NCBI RefSeq assembly: GCF_963676685.1
Contig: NC_092345.1
Coordinates: 45,839,838-45,903,837, forward strand
Reading direction: 5' to 3'
From: Mytilus edulis
Taxonomy: Eukaryota > Mollusca > Bivalvia > Mytilida > Mytilidae
DNA: 64,000 bases
This document shows, piece by piece, positions 55,301 through 64,000 of this stretch. The first letter of the stretch is position 1; every line of letters starts with the position of its first letter. The notes beneath the pieces are model-generated. The model made no database searches. It was not told the DNA's origin and saw only the letters and a program-made list of their open reading frames with translations. Made by a program: the position numbers and the translations under genes.

Positions 55301-55688
55301 CTCTATGAATATAGAATGTTTAGTTATATACATCAAGGAGATTAATGCCAATTTAGTCCTTGTTTATAAACCAGAGACATACACTACATCAGTGTTTCTA
55401 CAAGAATTACACGCAGTGCTTATTTCTATACCCCTCGAGGATGTAAATACGTCGACAATAGTGTTGGGAGACTTCAATCAGGATATTCTTAAGACAAATT
55501 CTTCTATTAAAGAGTTCATGGCAATTCAAGGTTTTGCACAAATAGTTTCCAAACCAACAACAGATGGAGACACACTTATTGACCATGTATACCTTAATGG
55601 CAATTTAAAGATCTCTGTAGAAGTTATGCAGACATACTACAGTTACCATAACATGGTGTCATTGCGAATTAAACTTCCGACCTTATAG
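49377..55688 (+). CDS. Helentron transposase: Rep nuclease, PIF1-type helicase, EEP endonuclease (2,103 aa)
   Basis: Single uninterrupted ORF; ATG has A at -3 and G at +4. Order: Lys-rich N-terminus; about seven 18-aa repeats of the KDYIKNKYKSNIQFREGH type (residues about 128-263); Cys-rich region and DUF6570-like domain (about 346-550); acidic linker; Helitron N-terminal region from about 697; Rep HUH motif PHAHCLFW (His893, His895); Cys/His cluster (KSCKKKGTTCRFHF); Rep tyrosines YIISYISK (Tyr1084, Tyr1088, Lys1091). The helicase has Walker A GGAGTGKS (1443-1450), Walker B IIDEIS (Asp1532, Glu1533), GDFYQLPPV (from 1569), TIHKVQG (about 1805) and YVALSR. The C-terminal endonuclease-exonuclease-phosphatase domain has LTETW (Glu1915), GDFNQD (Asp2032, Asn2034) and DHV (Asp2069, His2070). 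All key residues are present, so it may be active. The EEP domain is the mark of Helentron-type rather than plant-type Helitrons; an OTU domain was not recognised. Confidence 0.95.
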   Translation: MDSLNHQLQNECLQTAVACLLGEVRYHCSVIRDFELPSNFTIQDPKIHVKRKKKKSDSRLKRNIDKERKRKERQLLKQREQSTSIIGEPSSSRFQKLYEKDDRYRENKKAYSRERYSSDVPCQIAKKQSKKQKYKSNIQLRQAHNDYIKKKYRENVPFKDACKDYIKNKYKSNIQFREGHKEYIKNKYKANIEFRQAHKDYIKNRYKSNILFKKSQKDYIKNKYKANIKFRQAQKDYIKNRYKSNIQFKQIQKNCCKKRYVQFQLAIRERYASDKDFQLKLKTSSLLRYRQNVLFREKCKLKLRDQYKRELRYREKKILLVQKRRTKCVDDIAAWFRQQVRDGPSYICAVCIKLKFRKQVVELDKDKYDKKDKQSAAVANKCITCQFKSDCTDKCPIKCPTISHKLWICYTCHRHLLKGKIPADASANGLQLPTIPVELKSLNLLEKQLISLRIPFMKLVQLPKGNQRGIIGPCVSVPTDVQKTVQILPRSDDETQVVRCKLKRKQSYIGYCQYAFVSTKKICKGIECLKERNPLYKDIAFNDKWRANLPPDFEDMTAAEEGNERHSEISKVQDETKEHEHDKQQEGENVHVQGNESNPEILEEVITTESDKEQQLEEVHNIKDRGFPSDTCLQPVDIGQEILDQHFDDIFCVAPGEGSTPVSMMTEVGNEAMSFPAQFPEGLFGSFDNNRSVHLTRTRYFHARLLSGDMRFSTDSSYIFYAQYLSELEQVISKVSIALRKSSGKDTAGNNITASMLTDRNQLKSLLSTDQGYKFLTPIRGTPPYWQSVLKGLLATIRQLGIPTWFATFSAADMRWSEIINLLMKQQQSTQSFDDLDWTAKSEILRLNPVMNAVMFDHRFHTFLKEIIIKRSIVGKVKDHFHRIEFQQRGSPHAHCLFWIEDAPLLDKADDQTVCDFVDKYVTCELPDNTVDPELHEIVSSVQQHSKHHTKSCKKKGTTCRFHFPRPPSEKTFISRRQSLADPQLKKPPQQLKDHAQSVLHNLWTIINNENLGDITTDRLFAAAGITQKDLEDASNILTKRNTVTLKRSPSDLWINQYNPDLLRCWNANMDIQFITDAYSCVMYIISYISKAEREMGIVLENASKEAAAGNCGAQQAMKKIGGAYFRQREVSAQEAVYRVCGLHLKESSRKVQFVPVGENQVKMSLPLNMIMKKAEQLQDNDIWMLSLYDRYKARPVDIVFENVCYASFCSEYRVLSPSQIPKHPIKCQVYKLQNEYGCIQKRSRTDSAVIKYPRFSQEKYPELHFHANLQLFLPHRLESQLKPIKFKSYEEMFMNGFVILPPAKQAVSVKSIVDTNRLLFEQNVEDLDEAEELLQAEGTQEDAWALIAPEAEAERLDGELSREELYEKEIEIEIPELDTASRKTNKGHDIEIRQTLFPGPQMKTFIQQLNTEQRGIFYRIRQWCIDKVNSKDPEPFRVFINGGAGTGKSHLIKCIYYEMNKILSPHSANPDDIVVLLTAPTATAAYNIGGTTLHQAFSLPKSLHLPYIYLRDDAINKLRSKLQNLSILIIDEISMVGQPVLLYISERLRQIKQSRNALFGNICVIAVGDFYQLPPVKQKSLYNLKPDSQFPLWSSNFSIVELKQIMRQKDDIMFAQLLNRLRVKKKSDSLRLDDQAILKSCEQHTVPPETLHIFGTNKEVALHNNQMIESVCAITQTINALDYDKHPQTGKLKVREVPYETSYDFLPAHLVIGPKARVMLLRNVDLACGLVNGAMGTVTNVLPPKPGFSSPQGVMVLFDNKKIGHGNKQSTSEHQATIITMFEENLEKNAVRYQFPLQLSWACTIHKVQGITTDKAVVSLKHIFAAGMTYVALSRVTSMAGLVIKDFDEKHIYCNEQIGKALEQMPQFLTVKDRTIEQNEMVVVLHNIQGLIPHINDIRANSDISNANIICLTETWLENKTLFPSLDGYNFLHKDRYSSYPSEKAIFQELQQKKHGGVGIYVGNQHQCCPLTLDSMNIECLVIYIKEINANLVLVYKPETYTTSVFLQELHAVLISIPLEDVNTSTIVLGDFNQDILKTNSSIKEFMAIQGFAQIVSKPTTDGDTLIDHVYLNGNLKISVEVMQTYYSYHNMVSLRIKLPTL

Positions 55689-55689
55689 G

Positions 55690-58600
55690 TCAACAGCTCA
55701 CTTTTATGGTAGAGGCTTCATCTGGGATTTGATTGAACAGCTGATTTACAAGTCAATAACATGTGACCCTCACCAAATCGAGATTTGAAGTGTAAATAAT
55801 GTTTTAATTCATTTCTGATGTTTTTACTATGTGTAGCAAGGAAACTACCTACTCGCACAAACCTTATAGATTTATAATAATTTTCATTTCCTTTTTATAT
55901 ATATTTATGTTTTTACGGCTGCTCAAACAAGTGAATACATTGTTACCTTCATCGAGACAAGGTTTGAAATGTTAATAATGCTTTTGGGTTCATTTCCCCA
56001 TGTCTATACCATTTGCAGGTATGAATCCATCTATTTGTACACACCATTAATGTGAATAATGTTTTAAATTTCCCTTGTTTATATTATACCATGTTTAAGT
56101 GGCTGCTTAAACAAATAGATACATAAAGACTTTCCCAAAATCCACTTTTTATATGTAAATAATGTTATTTCCCAATATCTTAACCATGTGCAGGATGGAT
56201 CTATCTATTTGTACCCACCTTAAATGTAAATAATGTTAAATTTACCTTGTCCATACTACGCCATGTTTTAACGGCTGCTTCAACAAGTGAATACATTTAT
56301 GACTTGCAGCAAATCGAGGTGTGAAATGTAAATAAAGTTTTTGAAATGATTTCCCAATCTCTTTACCATTGCTTACTTAGGACCTATCTATTTGTACTCA
56401 CCTTAGATGTAAATAGTATTGTTAATGTTCTTTGCCCAGCTCCTTCAACAAGTAAAAACATTGTTATCTTTACAAAATAGAGGTTTTAAATGTAAATAAA
56501 GTTTTGGAGTTCATTTCCAAATTGAATTACTATGATCTGTAATTGGTCTTTGATTGTACTCACCATAGACACGTTACATGTAAATAATTTTGTTGTTAAA
56601 TTTATTTCTCCATACTATGTGATGTTTAAATGACTGCTGTTACAAGTGAAAACTTTATGATATCCACCAAATAAAGGTTTTGAAATGTGAATAATTGTTT
56701 TGAGTTCATACACAATGTTTGAAATGTAAATAATGATTATGTTTTCCTATTATAGTGTCTCAACCACGCTATGTACACAACCAATACATTGATACTCACC
56801 TTTCATGTTATTATGTTTTTCATTTTATTTCACATACTAGCCATGTTTTAACATTTACTTTGACAAATTAATTTAGTGTTTCCTTTGCCAAATCAATGTT
56901 TGAAATGGAGATAATAATTATGTTCCCTATTCTAGTGTCTCAACTATGCCCTGTACAAAACCAATACATTGGTACTCACCTTTGATGTAAATAATGTTTT
57001 TCCTTTCTTTCTTTTTCATATTTTACCATGTTTTAATAACTGCTTTAACAAATGAATTTAATGTTTCCTTTGCCAAATCTATGTTTTAAATGTAGATAAT
57101 GATTATGTTTACCTTTCTAGTGTCTCAGCTATGCTCTGTACAAAACCAATACATTTGTACTCACCTTTGATGTAAATAATGTTTTTCGTTTCTTTCCTTC
57201 ATTTTACCATGTTTTAACAACTGCTTTAACAAATGAATTTAGTGTTTCCTTTGCAAAATCAATGTTTTAAATGTAGATAATGATTATGTTTCCCTATTCT
57301 AGTGTCTCGACTATGCTCTGTACAAAACCAATACAATGGTACTAGCCCTTGATGTAAATAATGTTTTTCATCCCCACCTATATTTTACCATGTTATAACA
57401 ACTGCTTTAACAAATGAATTTAGTGTTCCCTTTGCCAAATCAATGTTTTAAATGTAGAGAATGATTATGTTTCCCTATTCTAGTGTCTCGACTATGCTCT
57501 GTACAAAACTAATACAATGGTACTCACCTTTGATGTAAATAATGTTTTTCATTTTTTATCCCATATTCTACCATGTTTTAACAACTGCTTTAACAAATGA
57601 ATTAAGTGTTCCATTTGCCAAATCAATGTTTTAAATGTAAATAATGATAAAGTTTCCCTATTCTAGTGTCTCAATTATGCTCTGTACAAAACCAATACAT
57701 TGGTACTCAACTTTGATGTAAATAATGTTTTCATTTCTTTTTTTTTCCATTTTTACCTAGTTTTAACAACTGCTTTAACAAATGAATTGTGTGTTCCCTT
57801 TGCAAAAACAATGTTTTAAATGTAGATAATGATTATGTTTCCCTTTTCTAGTGTCTCAACTATGTTCTGTATAATACCAATACATTGGTACTCACCTGTG
57901 ATGTAAATAATGTTTTTCATTTCTTTGTTTCCCCATATTTTCCCATGTTTTAAGAACTGCTTCAACAAATGAATTTAGTGTTTCTTTTGCCACATCAACG
58001 TTTGACATGTAAATAATGATTATGTTTTTTCTATCCTAGTGTCTCAACTATGATCTGTACGAAACCAATACATTGGTACTCACCTTTGATGTATATAATG
58101 TTTTTCATTTCTCTTTTTTCCATATTTTACCATGTTTTAACAACTGCTTTAACAAGTGTATTTAGTGTTCCCTTTGCCAAATCAATGTTTTAAATGTAGA
58201 TAATGAGTATGTGTCCCTATTCTAGTGTCTCAACTATGCTCTATACAAAACCAATACATTGGTACTCACCTTTGATGTAAATAATGTTTTTCATTTTTTA
58301 TCCCATGTTTCACCATGTTTTAACAACTCCTTTAACAAATTAATTTACTGTTCAATTTGCCAAATCAATGTTTTAAATTTAGATAATGATTATGTTTCCC
58401 TATTTTAGTTTCTCACTATGCTTTGTACGAAACCAATATATTCGTACTCGCCTTTGGTGTAAATAATGTTTTCATTTCTTTTTTTTTCCATATTTTACCA
58501 TGTTTTAACAACTGCTATAACAAATGAATTTTGTGTTCCCTTTGCAAAAACAATGTTTTAAATGTAGATAATGATTATGTTTCCCTATTCTAGGGTCTCA

Positions 58601-60240
58601 ACTATGTTCTGTATAATACCAATACATTGGTACTCACCTGTGATGTAAATAATGTTTTTCATTTCTTTTTCCCCCCATATTTTACCGTGTTTTAAGAACT
58701 GCTTTAACAAATGAATTTAGTGTTTCTTTTGCCACATCAACGTTTGACATGTAAATAATGATTATTTTTTTTTCTATCCTAGTGTCTCAACTATGATCTG
58801 TACGAAACCAATACATTGGTACTCACCTTTGATGTAAATAATGTTTTCATTTCTCTTTTTTCCATATTTTACCATGTTTTAACAACTGCTTTAACAAATG
58901 AATTTAGTGTTTCCTTTGCCAAATCAATGTTTTGAATGTAGATAATGAGTATGTGTCCCTATTCTAGTGTCTCAACTATGCTCTATACAAAACCAATTCA
59001 TTGGTACTCACCTTTGATGTAAATAATGTTTTTCATTTTTTATCCCATATTTCACCATGTTTAAACAACTGCTTTAACAAATTAATTTACTGTTCAATTT
59101 GCCAAATCAATGTTTTAAATGCAGATAATGATTATGTTTCCCTATTTTAGTTTTTCAACTATGCTTTGTACGAAACCAATATATTCGTACTCGCCTTTGA
59201 TGTACATGATGTTTTTCATTTCTTTTTTCGCATATTTTCCCATGTGTTAACGACTGCTCTAACAAGGGAAAATATTGTTCCTTTTACAAAATCAAAATTT
59301 GAAATGTAAATGATAATTTAGTTTTTTCTATGCTAGTGTTTTAACCATGTTCTGTACAAAACTAATACATTTGCACTCACCTTTGATGTAAATAATCTTT
59401 TTCATCTCTTTTGTCCATATTTACCTTGTTTAAGGATGTTCGCTACTCTGTTAAAAAATAACAAATTTTTAAAAGATTGTTATGAATTGATATTATCAAA
59501 GTAAAGAAACTAAAAAAGTAGAAAAAAATGGAGGGTCTGTGTGCTCGTTTCTGAGATATAAGCCATTGAAAATTTGGCGGGAAATAATTCTCTCTAGATT
59601 TTTCTTACATTTAACATTGGCAACTATTTGTTTAAAAAACAATGAAAAAATAACAAGAATTTTATAAAATTTTGAAATATGGCTTTTTAACCTATATGTA
59701 ATAAAATTATGAAAAGAAAAGTAGGGGTTTGTGGGCAAATTTTTTTAATTACAATACATGGATAAAACCAGAGGATTCCGAAAATCTGGCAAAAAATCAA
59801 AAAAAGAGAGGAGCAAACATCCTTAAGGCTGTTAAAACAGGCGAAGGCAGTGTTTTATTTACCTAATCAATGTCATAAATGTAAATAATGATTATGTTTC
59901 CTTTCCTAATGTTTTACTCATGTTTTGTACAAAACCGATATATTTGTACCCACCTTTGATGTAAATAATGTTTTTCATTTTTCTACATATTTTGCAATGT
60001 TTTAACAACTCATTTGCCGAATGAATTTAGTTTTCCCTTTACCAAATCAACGTTTGAAATGTAAATAATGATGTCGTTTCCTTTTCCTAGTGCCTTTGTC
60101 ATTTTTTGTACAAAACCGATATATAAGTACTCACCTTTGATGTAAATAACCTTTCTCATTTCTTCTGTCTATATATTTTAGTATGTTTTAAGTGAAAATA
60201 GTGTTTTTTGTACCCAATCAACGTTTGAAATGTAAATAAT
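55690..60240 (+). repeat. about 183-bp satellite array at the Helentron 3' side
   Basis: Roughly two dozen copies. The consensus order is TAGTGTCTCAACTATG, TGTACAAAACCAATACATTG, TACTCACCTTTGATGTAAAT, AATGTTTTTCATTTC, TTTACCATGTTTTAACAACT, GCTTTAACAAATGAATTTAG, TTTGCCAAATCAATGTTTT, AAATGTAGATAATGATTATG. Phase markers at about 56981, 57166, 57349 and 57529 give spacings of 180-185 bp. Copies near the ORF (55.7-56.7 kb) and near the right end are the most diverged, the middle the most uniform. No ORF is conserved. Confidence 0.85.
59434..59822. mobile_element. 389-bp MITE with TTAA target duplication
   Basis: It interrupts a 183-bp repeat at TGTTTTAAC. TTAA at 59430-59433 and 59823-59826 flanks inverted ends GGATGTTCGCT and AGCAAACATCC, one mismatch between them. 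A TTAA duplication is the hallmark of piggyBac-type transposition. The interior is AT-rich and non-coding. Confidence 0.75.
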
Positions 60241-63200
60241 GCAAGAATATAAGATGAAACCTTCTACAACTTATTGGATATGTAACATCGCATGTCCAAA
60301 AGTTGCACGTGTCTTTTGGATTTAGAAATGTTACCCTTTATCATGGAAATAGCAAAAATTTCAAAATATTCAAAATGCTCCAAAATTGATGAAACTTTGC
60401 CAGAATGTTAATAGATGCGCTCTTTGACTTAGTAATTTTAAAAATGACTGCCGCTCACCTGGCAATAGGGAAAGGGTGCCATCCGCTATTGCTTGCAATG
60501 GCAAATCTAGTTATTATTATTATTATTATTATTCTTCCACCTAGTTTTGTCCGGCAGTTTTCTCAGAGCCAAAGGAACCAATCTGAATGATGGTGCACTA
60601 TGACAAGGAACCCTGACTTTCCAGTTGCAGTGCAACTTTGGAACTAAAAAATGGCTGCCATCACCATGGAAACCGAAAAATAATGGAAAATTCCAGTTTT
60701 TGGTTTTGATGAATTATTTGGAAATGCTTTAACTTAGAATCATTATATTTTGATACAATGTAGGTGCCGGGCATATACTGGTTTTGGATGATTTTGGCAA
60801 TCATTGGAACTGCTATGTTGCCATGGATACTACACCAAAAATTTCAAAAATATGGAAATGCTCCAAATTTTATAAAACTTCACAGTAATGATGAGCAACA
60901 TTGGTAGATGTGGAATTTGGTGTTGCAATTTCGAAAATGTCTGCCGTTACCATGGAAACAATGCAAAACAGGTCAAGATGGTCTAAAAACCTTCAAGTGG
61001 CATTTACTTTCTTAAAATGGTAGGTCAAATTGATTGAAACTTTGATGGTATGGTCCCTCCCATGTACCAATGTGGTATATGCCATTCAATTTTGGGAATG
61101 GTCTCTGTTGCCACAGGAACCATCCCAAATGTCAAAAATTTCAAAAATTTCAAAATGCTCCAAAATTGATGAAACTTAATAGGATTGTACACTGACAAGT
61201 CTGAATGAGACTTTTGAAGTTGGAATTTCCAAAATGGCCACCGTTGCCATGGAAACTGCAGAAATGTCAAATATTTTCAAAATGCTCCAAACTTTATGAA
61301 ACTTAATATTATTGTTAACTTGCATGTACAGATGAGACTTTTGACTTTGGAATTTTCAAAATGGCTGCCGTTGCCATGGAAACAGCAAAAATGTGAAATT
61401 TTCTAAAATGCTGTCAATGTACTGAAAATTTACAGAATGATGTACTGCAATGCATATATGTGCATTCACTGTTAAACAATTTTGAAAAGGCTGCCGCTTA
61501 GTGGCCATTGGGGGAAGGGTGACATCCGCTATTGCTTGCAATGGCAATTCTAGTTATTATTATTTTTCTTCCACCTAATTTTGTCCGGCCGCTTTCTCAG
61601 AGCCAAAGGAACCAATCTGAATGATGGTGCACTATAACAAGGAACCCTGACTTTCCTGTTGCTTTTCAATATTGGCATTAAAAAAATGGCTGCCATCACC
61701 ATGGAAACTGAAAAATGGTGAAAAAATTTAATTTTGGAGTTAGGTGAATTGTTTGAGAATGCTTAACCTTAAAATCTTTAGATTTTATTACAATGTAGGT
61801 GCCCACTATATACTGCTTTGGGATGATTTTGGCAATCATTGGAACTGCTATGTTGCCATGGATACTACACCAAAAATTTCAAAAAAATGAAAATGCTCCA
61901 AATTTTTTGAAATTCTAGCATAACGATGAGCAACTTTGGTAGATGTGGAATTTGGCGTTGGAATTTCCAAAATGTCTGCCGTTTCCATGGAAACAATGCA
62001 AAAAGGTCAAAATGCTCCAAAAACTTCAGGGTTTGGTGAATAACTTTGGTATGCTTCAACTTAAAATCATCAAATTTTTATACAATATAGTTGTCCACTA
62101 TATACAGGTTTTGAATGATTATGACAATCATTGGAACTACTCTGTTACCATGGATACAAGATCAAATATTTCAAAAATTTCAAAATGCTCCAAAATTGAT
62201 GAAACTTAATATTATTGTTGACTGCCAAGTCTAGATGAGACTTTTGACTTTGGAATTTCCAAAATGGCCACCGTTGCCATGGAAACTGCAAAAAACGCAA
62301 AAATTTTCAAAATGCTTTGAACTTAATAAAACTTGATATTATTGTTAACTGACAAGTAATGATGAGGCTTTTGACTTGAAATTTTCAAAATGGCTGCCGT
62401 TGCCATGGAAACGGCAGAAAAGTGAAATTTTTAAAAGGCTGTGAGTGTACTGAAAATTTACAGAAAGATGTATTGCCATGCATATATGTGCATTCACTGT
62501 TAAACGATTCTGAAATGGCTGCAACTTAGTGGCAATGGGGGGAAGGGTGACATCCGCTATTGCTTGCAATGGCAATTCTAGTTATGGCACCCTCAACGGA
62601 GTTGGGGTGTCGTATTGTTATTCTACGTTTCTTTTTTTTCTTATTATGGCACCCTCAACGGAGTTGGGGTGACATATTGTTATTCTACGTTTCTTTTTTT
62701 TCTTATTATGGCACCCTCAACGGAGTTGGGGTGACGTATTGTTATTGTACGTTTCTTTTTTTTTTTATTATGGCACCCTCAACGGAGTTGGGGTGACATA
62801 TTGTTATTCTACGTTTCTTTTTTTTCTTATTTTTCTTCCACACATTTTGTCCGCGCGAGTTCTTGGAATCCAATGGACCAATGTTGATGGAACTCTACTA
62901 TAATGAGGACCCCCATGTGAAGTTGTGCACCTTGCTATGGAATGGTAAAAAATGGCCGCCGTTTCCATGGAAACAGCACAAATGCCAAAAAAATCAAAGT
63001 GTTCCAAACTGGAAGAAACTCCACAGGAATGTTAACTGGCATGTGCTGATTTCCAGTTTGACTTTGGAATTTTCAATATGGCTGCCGTTACCATGGAAAC
63101 AGCTAAAATATCAAAAATTTTAACTCTTTCGTTATAAGATCCAACTGGATGAAACTTTATGAAAATGTTCTCCAGTATGCCAAGATGTCAAGACAATATT

Positions 63201-64000
63201 TGGATAGTTCAAAATGGCCGCCGTTGTCATGGAAACTGGAGCCAAGTTTTGCATTGACCCTATGGAAAAATGCATAAAATCAGCATTTTATCAGAGAGTA
63301 GTGCACCAAAGTAAATGAAACTGTATTGATATATAACATGACATGTGGCAATGAGATGTCTGCTTTTAGAATTTTGGAATTATCTACTGTAACCATGGTT
63401 GCAGCACAAATGTTCAAAATTTCCAAAAAAAATTAAGTGCTGCAAACTGGATGAAACTTTACAGGAATAGTGACTGACATGTGCGGAGTTGCATTTTGAA
63501 GATGGAATTTCCAAAATGGCCGCCGTAACCATGGAAACAGCAAAATTGTCAAAAATTTCAAAATGCTCCAAACTTAATGAAATTTTGCAAAAATGATAAC
63601 TTGCAGGTGTAGATGCACTCTTCGACTTTGGAATTTCCAAAATGGCTGCCGCTCACCTGGCAATGGGGGGACGAGGGTGCCATCCGTTATTGCTAGCAAT
63701 TACAAATCTAGTTTTTATTATTTTTCTTCCACCTAATTTTGTCCAGGAGATTTCTGGAAATCCAATGGACCAAAGTTAATGGAACTCTATTATATAAAGG
63801 ACCCTTAGGTGAAGAGTTGCAGGCACCATGGAATGGTTCAAGATGGCTGTCGTTACCATGGAAACGAAACAAATGTGAAAAAATCCTGTTTTTTGTTTTG
63901 GTGAACTGCTTTGATATGCTTAAACTCAGAAACATTATATTTTGATACAATGTAGGTGCCGGCCATATACAGATGTTGGATGATTTTGGCACTCATTGGA
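60241..64000 (+). repeat. W repeat array, right block (runs off the window)
   Basis: Continuation of the 35.8-45.5-kb array in the same orientation: a unit tail at 60241-60510, units at about 60533-61555, 61566-62583 and 62834-63710, and a partial unit from 63726. The unit at 60533 is very close to the one at 36099, even sharing the sequence just after its start, whereas 62834 and 63726 resemble the 43518 type. No gene. Confidence 0.85.
62583..62830 (+). repeat. hairpin-module block 4
   Basis: Four consecutive GGCACCCTCAACGGAGTTGG modules spaced about 60 bp, each followed by TATTGTTATT(C/G)TACGTTTC and a T run. Placed between two W units, like the other blocks. Confidence 0.7.

Larger units (their letters stand above)
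45536..60240 (+). mobile_element. Helentron-like rolling-circle transposon with long terminal arrays
   Basis: W-repeat sequence stops near 45535 (after ATGGCTGCCGTTACC) and resumes near 60241 (CAAGAATATAAGATGAAACC). What lies between is a 5' region of promoter-like and palindromic repeats, a 6.3-kb Rep-helicase-endonuclease ORF, and a 3' array of about 183-bp repeats. The 3' array starts within a few tens of bases of the stop codon. I take the whole as one element of about 14.7 kb because no W sequence interrupts it. Exact ends (a 5' T-flanked terminus and 3' hairpin are typical of this class) could not be fixed. About 80 bp of W sequence seems to be missing at the junction. Confidence 0.65.

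Noticed and set aside
59496..59738. 80-codon minus-strand ORF inside the TTAA-flanked MITE
   Set aside because: AT-rich chance ORF lying wholly within a non-autonomous element.

Overview
The window looks like nuclear DNA of a bivalve mollusc, most likely a marine mussel (Mytilus-like). It is AT-rich, has short exons in long repeat-filled introns, and carries dispersed repeats that I associate from memory with mussel genomes (for example the family containing GGTATGAGTGCCAATGAGAC, and the one containing CCAGACGCGCGTTTCGTC). The species assignment is inference. Most of the window is mobile or tandemly repeated DNA. Host coding sequence is confined to two small places, neither of which forms a long ORF.

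Layout. (1) 1-6.8 kb: non-coding DNA holding two paralogous first exons of a dynamin GTPase on the minus strand (2519-2682 and 5196-5359). Each has an intact P-loop and splice donor, and each has the same two-codon upstream ORF in its leader. (2) 6.9-23.1 kb: a 16,140-bp perfectly phased array with a 1,407-bp period. It is exactly 12 copies of a 663-bp segment A with 19-bp terminal inverted repeats, alternating with 11 copies of a 744-bp segment B. The array sits inside, and splits, an older dispersed repeat. (3) 23.3-24.1 kb: dispersed repeat and a broken reverse-transcriptase tail. (4) 24.3-35.4 kb: a seven-exon plus-strand gene, assembled here from splice sites and reading phase, predicting a 280-aa protein I do not recognise. 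Intron 3 contains a complete 7,032-bp BEL/Pao LTR retrotransposon in antisense, with identical 632-bp LTRs and a CTTGG target duplication. Introns 4-6 carry small non-autonomous elements. (5) 35.8-45.5 kb and 60.2-64 kb: a head-to-tail array of 0.7-1.0-kb units (called W here), each made of roughly 120-bp modules that repeat a near-palindrome of the RFX X-box type. (6) About 45.5-60.2 kb: a Helentron-like rolling-circle transposon that interrupts the W array. It has one intact 2,103-aa Rep-helicase-endonuclease ORF, a 5' region of palindromic minisatellite and TATA-like boxes, and a 3' array of about 183-bp repeats, itself hit by a TTAA-flanked MITE.

How it fits together. The BEL element and the Helentron are both potentially autonomous and look young: the LTRs are identical and the long ORFs are open. 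The AB array and the W units appear non-autonomous. The host genes have tolerated insertions in introns. No CRISPR, rRNA, tRNA or prokaryote-type feature was seen.
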